A stretch of DNA of 64,000 bases from Acidimicrobiales bacterium (GTDB lineage: Bacteria > Actinomycetota > Acidimicrobiia > Acidimicrobiales > JAVJTC01). Each line of letters opens with the position of its first letter. Position 1 is the stretch's first letter. Below, piece by piece: positions 23,754 through 31,532 of the stretch. The position numbers and the translations under genes are program-made. The notes under the pieces are model-generated. The model saw only the letters and a list, made by a program, of their open reading frames with translations, had not been told where the DNA came from and made no database searches. The stretch is taken from NCBI GenBank assembly GCA_040219085.1, contig JAVJTC010000017.1, positions 1 through 64,000 on the forward strand, given 5' to 3'.

Positions 23754-25598
23754 GTGCTTCTCGATCGCATCACGGGTCCCGCCGACCTCCGGGACCTCGA
23801 CATCGCCGAACTCGACGCCCTTGCGGCAGAGATACGCGCCCACATCGTGGATGCGGTCGAGACCCATGGCGGACACCTCGGCTCCAATCTGGGCATCGTC
23901 GAGCTGACACTCGCCCTGCACCGCGTCTTCGACTCGCCGCGCGACGTGATCCTCTGGGACACCGGCCATCAGGCGTACGTGCACAAGATCGTGACCGGCC
24001 GCGCGCGGGGATTCGAATCGCTCCGCAGCGCCGACGGCATATCGGGCTACCCCTCGCGCGAGGAATCCGCCCACGACTGGATCGAGAACAGCCACGCCTC
24101 CACCGTCCTGTCCTACGCCCACGGTCTCGCCACCGCGTTCGCCGCCGACCCCGGCCAGCAGGACCGGCGCGTCGTCGCGGTGATCGGTGACGGGGCGATG
24201 ACCGGTGGCATGGCCTTCGAGGGGATCAACAACCTCGGCCACTCCGGGCGGGACGTGACGATCGTCCTCAACGACAACGGACGCTCCTACGCACCCACGG
24301 TCTCGCGGCTGGGCGAGAGCCTCGCCCGCCTGCGGGTCAACCCTCGCTACGTGCGCCAGTCGGACCGCATCGAGAAGATCATCGGCGAGTTGCCCGTCGT
24401 GGGGGACCAGGTGGAACGCGCCATCGAGGCCACCAAGGCCGCCGTGCGCGAGATGTGGGAGCCCACATCGTTCTTCGAGAACCTCGGTGTGCGCTACACG
24501 GGCCCCTTCGACGGTCATGACATCGCCGGGATCGAAAAGGCCGTGCGCAACGCGGCCGACATCGACGGTCCCGTCGTCGTGCACGTGTTGACGGAGAAGG
24601 GCCGCGGCTACGGCCCCGCCGAGAACGACCCGATCAAGCGGATGCACGACACCAGCACCGCCAAGCCCGGCAGCTACACCGAGGCCTTCACCGAGGCCAT
24701 GGTGAAGCTCGGCGAGGCCCATCCCGAGCTCGTCGCGATCACCGCCGCAATGCCGGACTCGACGGGCCTGTTGCCCTTCGCCGCCCGTTTCGGCGACCGC
24801 TGCATCGACGTCGGCATCGCCGAGCAACACGCCGTGACCGCCGCGGCCGGTATGGCGATGGGCGGCCTACGGCCGGTGGTCGCCGTCTACTCGACCTTCC
24901 TCACCCGGGCGTTCGACCAGGTCAACCTCGACGTCGGGCTGCACCGCCAGCCGGTCATCTTCTGCCTCGACCGTGCCGGCGTGACCGGCGACGACGGCCC
25001 GTCGCACCACGGGGTGCTCGACATGGTGCTGTGCACGAAGGTCCCGGGGATGACCGTCATGGCGCCGTCGTCGTACCAGGAACTCCAGGTGATGCTCGCC
25101 GACGCGCTGGAGATCACGAGCGGCCCGGTGGTGATCCGCTGGCCCAAGACGACCGCACGCCACGTCGACGACAGCCAGGTCGGCACAGGCCTGAAAGCCC
25201 GCCGTGTGCTCACCGGCGACGACGTGTGCATCCTCGCCGTGGGCAAGATGCTCGAGGCGGCCGAGGAGGCAGCTGAGAGACTCACCGCGCGAGGCCGGTC
25301 GGTGACGGTCTGGGACGCACGCATCGCCAAGCCTCTGGACCCCGAGATGATCGCCGACGCGGCCCGCCACCGACTCGTCGTCACCATCGAGGACGGTCTA
25401 CGCGACGGAGGCGTCGGCTCGGCGATGGCCGACGCCGTCGCCGCACAGGACGAACCGGGAAAGCCGACGTGCGTGCGGGTACTCGGCGTCCCCGCCACCT
25501 ACATCCCCCACGACAAGCCCGATGTCATCCTCGCCAGGCTCGGACTGGATGCGGACGGCATCGTCGAGACCGTGGACGAGTGGCTCGTCGAGCCGTGA
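23754..25598 (+). CDS. dxs: 1-deoxy-D-xylulose-5-phosphate synthase
   Basis: A 614-residue thiamine-diphosphate enzyme that condenses pyruvate and glyceraldehyde 3-phosphate, the first step of the MEP isoprenoid pathway. HGGHLGSNLGIVELT and GDGAMTGGMAFEG (ThDP/Mg binding) are present; the catalytic Glu is in DVGIAEQHAVTAAAG. Length is normal. The GTG at 23754 follows CGGAG at 6 nt, and a GATACCGT box at about 23718-23725 may be the -10, so this gene has a short leader. Its product also feeds menaquinone side chains and the undecaprenyl carrier recycled by UppP. Confidence 0.97.
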   Translation: MLLDRITGPADLRDLDIAELDALAAEIRAHIVDAVETHGGHLGSNLGIVELTLALHRVFDSPRDVILWDTGHQAYVHKIVTGRARGFESLRSADGISGYPSREESAHDWIENSHASTVLSYAHGLATAFAADPGQQDRRVVAVIGDGAMTGGMAFEGINNLGHSGRDVTIVLNDNGRSYAPTVSRLGESLARLRVNPRYVRQSDRIEKIIGELPVVGDQVERAIEATKAAVREMWEPTSFFENLGVRYTGPFDGHDIAGIEKAVRNAADIDGPVVVHVLTEKGRGYGPAENDPIKRMHDTSTAKPGSYTEAFTEAMVKLGEAHPELVAITAAMPDSTGLLPFAARFGDRCIDVGIAEQHAVTAAAGMAMGGLRPVVAVYSTFLTRAFDQVNLDVGLHRQPVIFCLDRAGVTGDDGPSHHGVLDMVLCTKVPGMTVMAPSSYQELQVMLADALEITSGPVVIRWPKTTARHVDDSQVGTGLKARRVLTGDDVCILAVGKMLEAAEEAAERLTARGRSVTVWDARIAKPLDPEMIADAARHRLVVTIEDGLRDGGVGSAMADAVAAQDEPGKPTCVRVLGVPATYIPHDKPDVILARLGLDADGIVETVDEWLVEP

Positions 25599-25603
25599 TC
25601 CCC

Positions 25604-25629
25604 GTGGCGCCGCCCCTCGGTAGCGCCAC
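25604..25629. terminator. Bidirectional hairpin between dxs and nfuA
   Basis: GTGGCGC (25604-25610) pairs with GCGCCAC (25623-25629). An outer CCCCG/CGGGG pair (25600-25604, 25641-25645) could extend the structure. It lies between the two convergent stops. Confidence 0.65.
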
Positions 25630-25647
25630 CTCAGCAGCCGCGGGGCT

Positions 25648-26280
25648 TCAGGAGTAGTAGGGCGTCTCGCCGGCGTTGTGGTCGGTGACATCGATCACAT
25701 CGGTCACCTCGGGTAGCGCCTGGGCGATCATCACCGAGATGCCCTCGCGCAGGGTGGCCGCGCTCATGGCGCAACCCTGGCAACCTCCGCCCATCATGAG
25801 ATGGACATCGGTGCCGTCGACCTTGACCAGTTCCGCGAACCCGCCGTGTGCCGCCAACGAAGGGTTGATGTGGCGGTGCAGGAGCTGGTTGACCTTCTCC
25901 TCGAGCGACCCGGTCAGCTCGAGGTCTGCGCCCTCCAACATGTCGGGGCGGTTCGGGTTGCGGATCACGAGGCCGCCCTGCACCGGGTTCGATGGCAGGT
26001 CCAGCGTGGCTCCGAGGAGCTTCTCGACGCTGTTGGCGGGGACGATGAAGGTGAGTCCACCCGATTCGTAGACGACGTCGTCGTCATCGGCGCCGGCGAC
26101 CGGCTCGAAGGCGAGGTCGTAGGTGAAGTCCACGCCGTTCATGCCGGTGACCTCGACTCGCAGGGCGAGACCGTCTGCGTCGTCCTCGGCCTCGCGGATC
26201 TCGAGGACCTTCTCGGCAGCCTCGGCGGAGATGGCCAGTGGCGCCTTCTCGTCGGTGGTGGGGGTCTGCGTGTCGGCCAT
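25648..26280 (-). CDS. nfuA: NfuA-type Fe-S cluster carrier
   Basis: A 210-residue protein with an N-terminal degenerate IscA/HesB-like domain (about residues 13-115) and a C-terminal NifU domain whose CxxC is Cys167/Cys170 in GGGCQGCAMS. NfuA carries [4Fe-4S] clusters to target enzymes; dimers bind one cluster through both CxxC pairs. The N-terminal domain lacks the IscA cysteines, as in E. coli NfuA. A TAGCCT -10 box at 26288-26293 lies 7 nt before the ATG and overlaps the stop codon of the upstream ABC-F gene. A leaderless, independently made mRNA is therefore likely. Confidence 0.93.
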   Translation of the reverse strand: MADTQTPTTDEKAPLAISAEAAEKVLEIREAEDDADGLALRVEVTGMNGVDFTYDLAFEPVAGADDDDVVYESGGLTFIVPANSVEKLLGATLDLPSNPVQGGLVIRNPNRPDMLEGADLELTGSLEEKVNQLLHRHINPSLAAHGGFAELVKVDGTDVHLMMGGGCQGCAMSAATLREGISVMIAQALPEVTDVIDVTDHNAGETPYYS

Positions 26281-26287
26281 GTCGAAC

Positions 26288-26293
26288 AGGCTA
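26288..26293 (-). promoter_or_regulatory. -10 box TAGCCT of nfuA, inside the ABC-F stop
   Basis: Minus-strand TAGCCT, 7 nt before the nfuA ATG; its TAG is the stop codon of the ABC-F gene. Confidence 0.5.
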
Positions 26294-28150
26294 CCGGCGG
26301 TCCTCGAGGTCCCCCGACACCGACAGCCACTCCTCCTCGGCTTCGGCGATCGCCGTGGTCACCTCACCGAGCGCCGCCCCGGCGCTCGCCAGGGCCTCGT
26401 GGTCGGTTCCCGCCGCCTCGAGTGCACCCGTCAGCTCACCGCGACGCTTCTCCAGCTTGACGATCTCCTTCTCGAGCGCCTTGAGGCGGTGGCGCAGGGT
26501 CGACGCGGAGACACGTGGTGCTGTGTCCTCGCCGCCTCCGGCGGACCGTCCCACCTCGGACCCGGACCGTCCCGAGCCGGTGGTGCCGCCTCCGGCTGCG
26601 TTATCGCCGCCTCCGGCGGGCCGTCCCACCTCGGACCCGGACCGTCCCGAGCCGGTGGTGCCGCCACGGGTGGAGCGCGACCCGACCTTGCCTCGGGCAC
26701 GGCGCGAGAGTCGCTCCTGCACCCATGCCTCGTATCCGCCCGGGAACCGACCGGCTCCCCCGGCACCGTCGAGCACGATCACGTCGTCCACGGTGCGCGA
26801 CAGGAACGCCCTGTCGTGACTGACGACGACCAGCGCCCCCGGCCACACGTCGAGGTAGTCCTCGAGCGAACGCAGGGTGTCCAGGTCGAGATCGTTCGTC
26901 GGCTCGTCGAGCAGCAGGACGTTGGGCTGTTGCGCCAGTGCCACCAACAGCTGCAGCCGACGCCGCTCGCCGCCCGAGAGGTAGCGCACCTGTGCGAACT
27001 GGGCGTCGTCGTCGAACCAGAACGCCTCCATGAGCTTCGTGTCACGCCACGTCGGATCACGGTCGGGACCGACGACGATCTCGCGCACCCGAAGGTCGGG
27101 GTCCAGCTCGGCGCCCGTCTGGTCGAAGTAGGCGAGCTTCACGGTCGTGCCGTGGACGATCGACCCCGAAGTGGGCTCCCGGAGCCGGGCCATCAGCTCG
27201 AGCAGCGTCGTCTTCCCCGCCCCGTTCGGACCGACGATGCCGAGGCGCTCACGGGGGCCGATGAGCAGCTCCAGCCCGCTGAACAGCTCCGCGCCGTCCC
27301 CGAACCCGAAGCCGACATCGTGGAGTTCCACCACCTTGTCACCGAGGCGCGGCGTGCCCAGGTCCCAGTCGATGTCGCTCTCGCGGGGGCCGGACCCGGG
27401 CTCGGCGGCCATCAGCTCGTTGGCAGCGTCGATGCGCGCCTTGGACTTGGACGTCCGCGCCTTGGCGCCACGCCGCAACCAGGCGAGCTCACGGCGCACG
27501 AGGTTGCGGCGCACGGACTCGGACCGGGCCGCCTGGCTCTCCCTCTCGGAACGGTTGAGGAGATACGTCGCGTAGCCGCCGTCGTGGAGGTGCGCCTGAC
27601 CCCTGTCGAGCTCGAGAACCTGGTTCGTCACGGCGTCGAGGAGGTGACGGTCGTGGGTGACGAGGATGAGACCGCCCTGGTAGGTGGCCAGGCGCTCACC
27701 GAGCCAGGCCACCGTCTCCAGGTCGAGGTGGTTCGTCGGCTCGTCGAGGAGGAGGAGATCCGACTCCGCGACGAGACAATGCGCGAGAGCGACACGCTTG
27801 GCCTCGCCCCCGGACAGGTCGGACGTCGGCTGGTCGAGCCGGTCGGCGAGATCGAGCCGGTCGAGGACCGCCTCGAGTTCCCACGAGTCCCCGACCACGG
27901 TCCGCACCGAGCCCTGCGACAGACGCGGATCCTGGTCGAGGCTCGAGATGCGCACCCCGCGACCGCGCCGGACCGTGCCGCCGTCGGGCTCGACGGTTCC
28001 GGCGATGACACCGACGAGCGAGGACTTCCCACCCCCGTTGAGCCCGACGATGCCGATGCGTTGACCACTCGACACGGTCAACGACAGATCCTCGAACAGC
28101 GGGCGGCCGGGGCGGGCGAGGCAGACGCCATCCAGATCGACGAGAATCAC
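26291..28150 (-). CDS. ABC-F family ATPase (Uup/EttA-like)
   Basis: A 619-residue soluble protein with two ABC ATPase domains and no membrane part. First Walker A is GLNGGGKSS, second is GPNGAGKTT; signatures are LSGGEAKRVALA and LSGGERRRLQLL; both Walker B motifs are LLLLDEP-type followed by TNHLD and TNDLD. ABC-F proteins act on ribosomes in translation control or antibiotic protection; the Uup subgroup has a coiled-coil C-terminus, which is seen here (LKALEKEIVKLEKRRGEL). Before the coiled coil there is a Gly/Ser-rich linker containing a 60-bp near-perfect duplication. The GTG at 28150 has a TAGGGT box 6 nt upstream. Confidence 0.92.
   Translation of the reverse strand: MILVDLDGVCLARPGRPLFEDLSLTVSSGQRIGIVGLNGGGKSSLVGVIAGTVEPDGGTVRRGRGVRISSLDQDPRLSQGSVRTVVGDSWELEAVLDRLDLADRLDQPTSDLSGGEAKRVALAHCLVAESDLLLLDEPTNHLDLETVAWLGERLATYQGGLILVTHDRHLLDAVTNQVLELDRGQAHLHDGGYATYLLNRSERESQAARSESVRRNLVRRELAWLRRGAKARTSKSKARIDAANELMAAEPGSGPRESDIDWDLGTPRLGDKVVELHDVGFGFGDGAELFSGLELLIGPRERLGIVGPNGAGKTTLLELMARLREPTSGSIVHGTTVKLAYFDQTGAELDPDLRVREIVVGPDRDPTWRDTKLMEAFWFDDDAQFAQVRYLSGGERRRLQLLVALAQQPNVLLLDEPTNDLDLDTLRSLEDYLDVWPGALVVVSHDRAFLSRTVDDVIVLDGAGGAGRFPGGYEAWVQERLSRRARGKVGSRSTRGGTTGSGRSGSEVGRPAGGGDNAAGGGTTGSGRSGSEVGRSAGGGEDTAPRVSASTLRHRLKALEKEIVKLEKRRGELTGALEAAGTDHEALASAGAALGEVTTAIAEAEEEWLSVSGDLEDRR
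26531..26665 (-). repeat. 60-bp direct repeat (period 75) in the ABC-F linker
   Basis: 26531-26590 and 26606-26665 match at 59 of 60 bases (difference at 26545/26620). It encodes a duplicated GGGTTGSGRSGSEVGR-type segment. Such identity without synonymous drift indicates a recent duplication. Confidence 0.9.
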
Positions 28151-28156
28151 ACCGAA

Positions 28157-28162
28157 ACCCTA
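28157..28162 (-). promoter_or_regulatory. -10 box TAGGGT of the ABC-F gene
   Basis: Minus-strand TAGGGT ends 6 nt before the GTG at 28150; no ribosome site between, so probably leaderless. Confidence 0.5.
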
Positions 28163-28309
28163 GGGGCACCGACACAACGACCGGCCGGGCCGACTTTCGG
28201 ATGGATTTCGGCTCCGCGTGTGTTGATAACGGGTGCCACACTCGTGGTGGGACCCCGGTCCATCCACCCGGGACCCCCAACCCCCCCGATACCCCCGAGA
28301 GGAACCGAC

Positions 28310-29434
28310 ATCAACGAGAGCATCCGCCTCGGTCGCATAGCCGGCATCCCGGTGGGGCTCAACTGGAGCCTCGTCCTCATCGCGGGCCTGATCAGCTGGA
28401 ATCTCGCGACCGTGCTCCTTCCCGACGCCGTCGACGGCTACTCCGACGGTGCCTACTGGCTCGTGTCGCTCGTCGCCGCCGTGGCGTTCTTCGCCTCGAT
28501 CCTCGCCCATGAGCTCTCCCATGCCATCGTCGCACAGCGTCGCGGCATCGAAGTGGGCGGCATCACCCTGTGGCTACTCGGGGGGGTCGCGAAACTCGGC
28601 TCGGCTCCGAAGAAGGCGGGCGACGAGTTCCGCATCGCCGCCGCCGGACCCGCCATGAGTCTGGTCGTCGGTGCCGTCTCCTTCGGCCTCGCGTTCGGCC
28701 TCGACGCACTCGGCGCCAGTCCACTACTCGTCGCCGCCCTCGGCTGGCTGGCGCTCATCAACGGTGTTCTCGCAGTGTTCAACCTCATCCCTGCGGCACC
28801 CCTCGACGGCGGTCGGATCCTGTCGGCGGCGTTGTGGCACCGCCACGGTGACCGCTCCAGGGCGCTGCGGTCCGCAGCGTCGGCCGGCCGCTTCTTCGGG
28901 AGCCTGCTGATGGTCGGCGGGGTGGCTCAGATCCTCTTCGACGCCGGGTTCGGCTGGTGGACGATCGCCATCGGCTGGTTCCTGCGTAGCGCGGCGACAG
29001 CCGAGGCGAGGGGCGCCGACATGGCCGGCCTGGTCGAGTCGGTCTCCGTCGGGGACACGATGAGCCCGTTCGCCGATTCCGTCGAGGACTGGATGACGGT
29101 GGACGAGGCTCTCGCCGCCCATCCCGGCGAAGGCTCGCAGTCCCTGGCGGTCTACGACTTCAACCGCCACTTCCTCGGTTTCGTCACGACACGTGAGATG
29201 CGGCGCATCCCGCCGCCGGAGCGACCCGACACCCGGGTCCGTGACCTCGCACGTCCCCTCGACAGCCTGCTGCAGGTGACTTCGCGCCGTCCTCTGGTGA
29301 CCGTGATCTCGGAACTGCGAGAGCGCGACGAGCGCCACGCCCTCGTGGTCGACGCCGGGACCATCTCCGGCCTGCTCACCTGGTCCGACATCGACGCCGC
29401 CCTGCGCGGCGAGACCGCGAGAGTGCGGCCCTGA
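28310..29434 (+). CDS. Site-2 protease family metalloprotease with C-terminal CBS pair (Rip3-like)
   Basis: A 374-residue M50 intramembrane protease. AHELSHAI holds the HExxH zinc site in the second helix, and NLIPAAPLDGGR holds the third ligand. A C-terminal region of about 150 residues looks like a degenerate CBS-domain pair. Such proteases cut membrane-bound anti-sigma factors and similar substrates. Start is unusual: family alignment places the N-terminus at NESIRLGRIAGIPVG, where the codon is ATC (28310) with an AGAGGA ribosome site at 6 nt. No ATG exists in frame here; the nearest GTG, at 28247, would add a proline-rich 21-residue leader. A terminator hairpin follows at 29469. Confidence 0.85.
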   Translation: MNESIRLGRIAGIPVGLNWSLVLIAGLISWNLATVLLPDAVDGYSDGAYWLVSLVAAVAFFASILAHELSHAIVAQRRGIEVGGITLWLLGGVAKLGSAPKKAGDEFRIAAAGPAMSLVVGAVSFGLAFGLDALGASPLLVAALGWLALINGVLAVFNLIPAAPLDGGRILSAALWHRHGDRSRALRSAASAGRFFGSLLMVGGVAQILFDAGFGWWTIAIGWFLRSAATAEARGADMAGLVESVSVGDTMSPFADSVEDWMTVDEALAAHPGEGSQSLAVYDFNRHFLGFVTTREMRRIPPPERPDTRVRDLARPLDSLLQVTSRRPLVTVISELRERDERHALVVDAGTISGLLTWSDIDAALRGETARVRP

Positions 29435-29468
29435 CCACCCTGGGTGAGCGAACTCGTGCCCGGGATGG

Positions 29469-29491
29469 GTCGCCCGACCCGAACGGGCGAC
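29469..29491 (+). terminator. Terminator of the site-2 protease gene
   Basis: GTCGCCCG (29469-29476) and CGGGCGAC (29484-29491) pair with a 7-nt loop; the downstream GATCATCTTCCCCTT is the nearest thing to a T-tract in the window. Confidence 0.75.
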
Positions 29492-29522
29492 GATCATCTT
29501 CCCCTTCCGCCGGCCACTCCGA

Positions 29523-29528
29523 TACCGT
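29523..29528 (+). promoter_or_regulatory. -10 box TACCGT of the second crotonase gene
   Basis: TACCGT ends 8 nt before the GTG at 29537; no ribosome site is present. Confidence 0.55.
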
Positions 29529-29536
29529 GATCGCTC

Positions 29537-30238
29537 GTGGCTGATGCGACCCCCGTCGCGGTCGAGATGACCGGTGACGTCGCCGTGATCCGGATCGACG
29601 ACGGGAAGGCGAACGCACTCTCACCGGCCCTGATCGACGAGTTCGTCACCGCCCTCGCTTCGACGGCGGCAGGGCCCGGTGCCGTGGTCATCGCAGGGAG
29701 ACCGGGGCGTTTCTCGGCCGGCTTCGACCTCTCCGTCATGACGTCGGGAGCCGACGCGGCGCGGTCCCTGCTGCGCGACGGCACCGGGCTGCTCCTCGCC
29801 ATGTACTCCCACCCCCGGCCCGTCGTGGTCGCCGCAACGGGCCACGCCCTGGCCGCGGGTGCGCTGATGTTGTTGGCGGCCGACCTGCGGATCGGCGCCG
29901 AGGGCGACTTCAAGATCGGCCTGAACGAACACGCCATCGGCATGCCGCTTCCGGCGTTCGCCCTGGAACTCGCCGCCGACCGACTCTCGCGCCGCCACCT
30001 CACCCGTGCCACGGCGCTCGCGGAGATCTACGACCCGGCTGGTGCGGTCGATGCCGGCTACCTCGACGAGACCGCGGCCGACCCCGTGGCCGAGGCGATC
30101 ACCCGTGCCACGACCATCTCCGAGACCATCGACATGACCGCGTTCGCCGGAACCCGTGCACGGATGCGCAGCGCGCTCGTGGACCGGGTCCGGGCCGGAC
30201 TCGAAGAAGACCTCGCGAAGTTCAGCCTGAGCGGCTGA
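29537..30238 (+). CDS. Crotonase family protein, EchA3-like
   Basis: A 233-residue crotonase, shorter than classical hydratases. The CoA-binding oxyanion motif is FSAGFDLSVM and the second is GHALAAGALML. Of the two acids used for hydration, the first (Glu144 in the rat enzyme) is replaced by Leu, while the second is kept in GLNEHAIG. The same pattern is seen in mycobacterial EchA3, whose sequence it resembles (DDGKANALSP, NEHAIGM). Hydratase activity is therefore doubtful; isomerase or thioesterase-like activity is possible. The GTG at 29537 is supported by the -10 box. The glutaredoxin-like gene follows after 32 bp. Confidence 0.85.
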   Translation: MADATPVAVEMTGDVAVIRIDDGKANALSPALIDEFVTALASTAAGPGAVVIAGRPGRFSAGFDLSVMTSGADAARSLLRDGTGLLLAMYSHPRPVVVAATGHALAAGALMLLAADLRIGAEGDFKIGLNEHAIGMPLPAFALELAADRLSRRHLTRATALAEIYDPAGAVDAGYLDETAADPVAEAITRATTISETIDMTAFAGTRARMRSALVDRVRAGLEEDLAKFSLSG

Positions 30239-30270
30239 CCGACGACGTTCACCGCACCAGGAGATTCGCG

Positions 30271-30600
30271 TTGAGAGACCAGATCGAAGCCGTCGAGTTC
30301 TACTGGCGACGGGGGTGCGGGTTCTGCTTCGCGCTCGACCGCTCGCTGTCGAAGCGCGGCATCCCGATGGACAAGCACAACATCTGGGAGGAGCCACTGG
30401 CGGCGGAGTTCGTGCGCTCGGCGACCAACGGGGCCGAGACCGTACCGACGATCCGTGTCGGCTCCGTGACGCTCGTCAACCCGAGTCCCAAGAGCGTGCT
30501 GGCCGCCATCGAGAGCGAGGCGCCCCACCTCCTGCCCGCCGAAGAGGTCGCCGAGAGCGAATCCCCCGGGCTGCTCGCCCGTCTGCTCGGTCGCAACTGA
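30271..30600 (+). CDS. Glutaredoxin-like protein with CGFC active site
   Basis: A 109-residue thioredoxin-fold protein. VEFYWRRGCGFC at residues 8-19 gives the strand and the redox pair, ETVPTIRVG carries the cis-proline, and LVNPSPKSVLAAIE the last helix. It resembles mycoredoxin and related actinobacterial glutaredoxins that reduce mixed disulfides with mycothiol; this is inference. The C-terminal 25 residues are an extension. The TTG at 30271 is chosen because AGGAG lies at 7 nt and the fold begins directly. It sits between the crotonase (32 bp) and the methyltransferase (54 bp). Confidence 0.85.
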   Translation: MRDQIEAVEFYWRRGCGFCFALDRSLSKRGIPMDKHNIWEEPLAAEFVRSATNGAETVPTIRVGSVTLVNPSPKSVLAAIESEAPHLLPAEEVAESESPGLLARLLGRN

Positions 30601-30654
30601 CTGCCGGCGACGCCCGCGTCACGGCATCCGGCTGTGCCGTGACAGGATCCCGGC

Positions 30655-31503
30655 ATGGGTGAACAGCAGATGATGCGCTGGAACGGTGAGGACGGTCGGC
30701 GCTGGGCCTCGGCCGCGGACCGACGTGACGAGATGCTCGGTCCCTTTCTACCTCCGCTGCTGGAGGCGGCGGCGGCCGTTCCCGGCGAGTCCGTCCTCGA
30801 CATCGGCTGCGGGTGTGGTGTGACCTCGTTCGCGGCGGCCGCAGCCGTCGGAGCCACAGGTCGGGTCGTCGGCGCCGACCTCTCCGAACCGATGCTCGCG
30901 GTCGCCGCGGAGCGCGCAACCGGCTCCGATCTCCCGCTCGAGTTCGTCCGGACCGACGTGGCAACCCACACCTTCGACGAGGCTGCCTTCGACGTCGCCA
31001 TCAGCCGCTTCGGCGTCATGTTCTTCGACGAGCCCACTGCGGCGTTCGCGAACATCGCCCGCGCGGTGAAGCCCGGCGGCCGTCTCGCGATGGCGGTGTG
31101 GCAACCGATCGCCGACAACGAGTGGCTCACGGTCGTCCGTGACGCCGTGCTCGGTTCAGTCGAGGCCGTCCCCGACCAGCCCGAGGGGAACGATCCGTTC
31201 GTCTTCGGCGACACGGAGTGGCTCGCTTCGATGCTCACCGACAGCGGCTGGTGCGACGTCGCGTGCACCGGTGTCACGTCGTCGCTGCACTACGGCGGAC
31301 CCGGAACCGTGGCCGATGCGGTCGACATGGCGGTGACGAGCGGAGTCGGCAAGGTGGTGCTCGGCGATGCCGACGACGCGACGACGGCGCGGGCCCGGGA
31401 AGCGCTCGCCGCCGCCTTCGCGCCACGCCACGACGGAACCGGGGTCGCACTCGACGCGGCGGTCTGGATCGTCACGGCCCGGCGGGCGCCGGCCCGGACC
31501 TGA
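30655..31503 (+). CDS. Class I SAM-dependent methyltransferase
   Basis: A 282-residue methyltransferase. Motif I is VLDIGCGCG (residues 47-55), the acidic SAM-ribose contact is VVGADLSEPM, motif II-like is FDVAISRFGVMFF, and AVKPGGRLAMAVWQP is motif III. The FGVMFFDEP block and the C-terminal region with a conserved trp are typical of type 11/25 small-molecule methyltransferases. The ATG at 30655 precedes GEQQMMRWNGEDG, a family-like start. The acceptor cannot be predicted. It ends 29 bp before the convergent GT-C gene. Confidence 0.85.
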   Translation: MGEQQMMRWNGEDGRRWASAADRRDEMLGPFLPPLLEAAAAVPGESVLDIGCGCGVTSFAAAAAVGATGRVVGADLSEPMLAVAAERATGSDLPLEFVRTDVATHTFDEAAFDVAISRFGVMFFDEPTAAFANIARAVKPGGRLAMAVWQPIADNEWLTVVRDAVLGSVEAVPDQPEGNDPFVFGDTEWLASMLTDSGWCDVACTGVTSSLHYGGPGTVADAVDMAVTSGVGKVVLGDADDATTARAREALAAAFAPRHDGTGVALDAAVWIVTARRAPART

Positions 31504-31532
31504 GAAGCCGACCGGGGACCCGGGAGGGACCT

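Noticed and set aside
26123-28309. Very long frame making a 1103-residue fusion with the site-2 protease
   Set aside because: The part before 28310 is antisense to nfuA and the ABC-F gene and has the low-complexity composition of shadow frames in high-G+C DNA.
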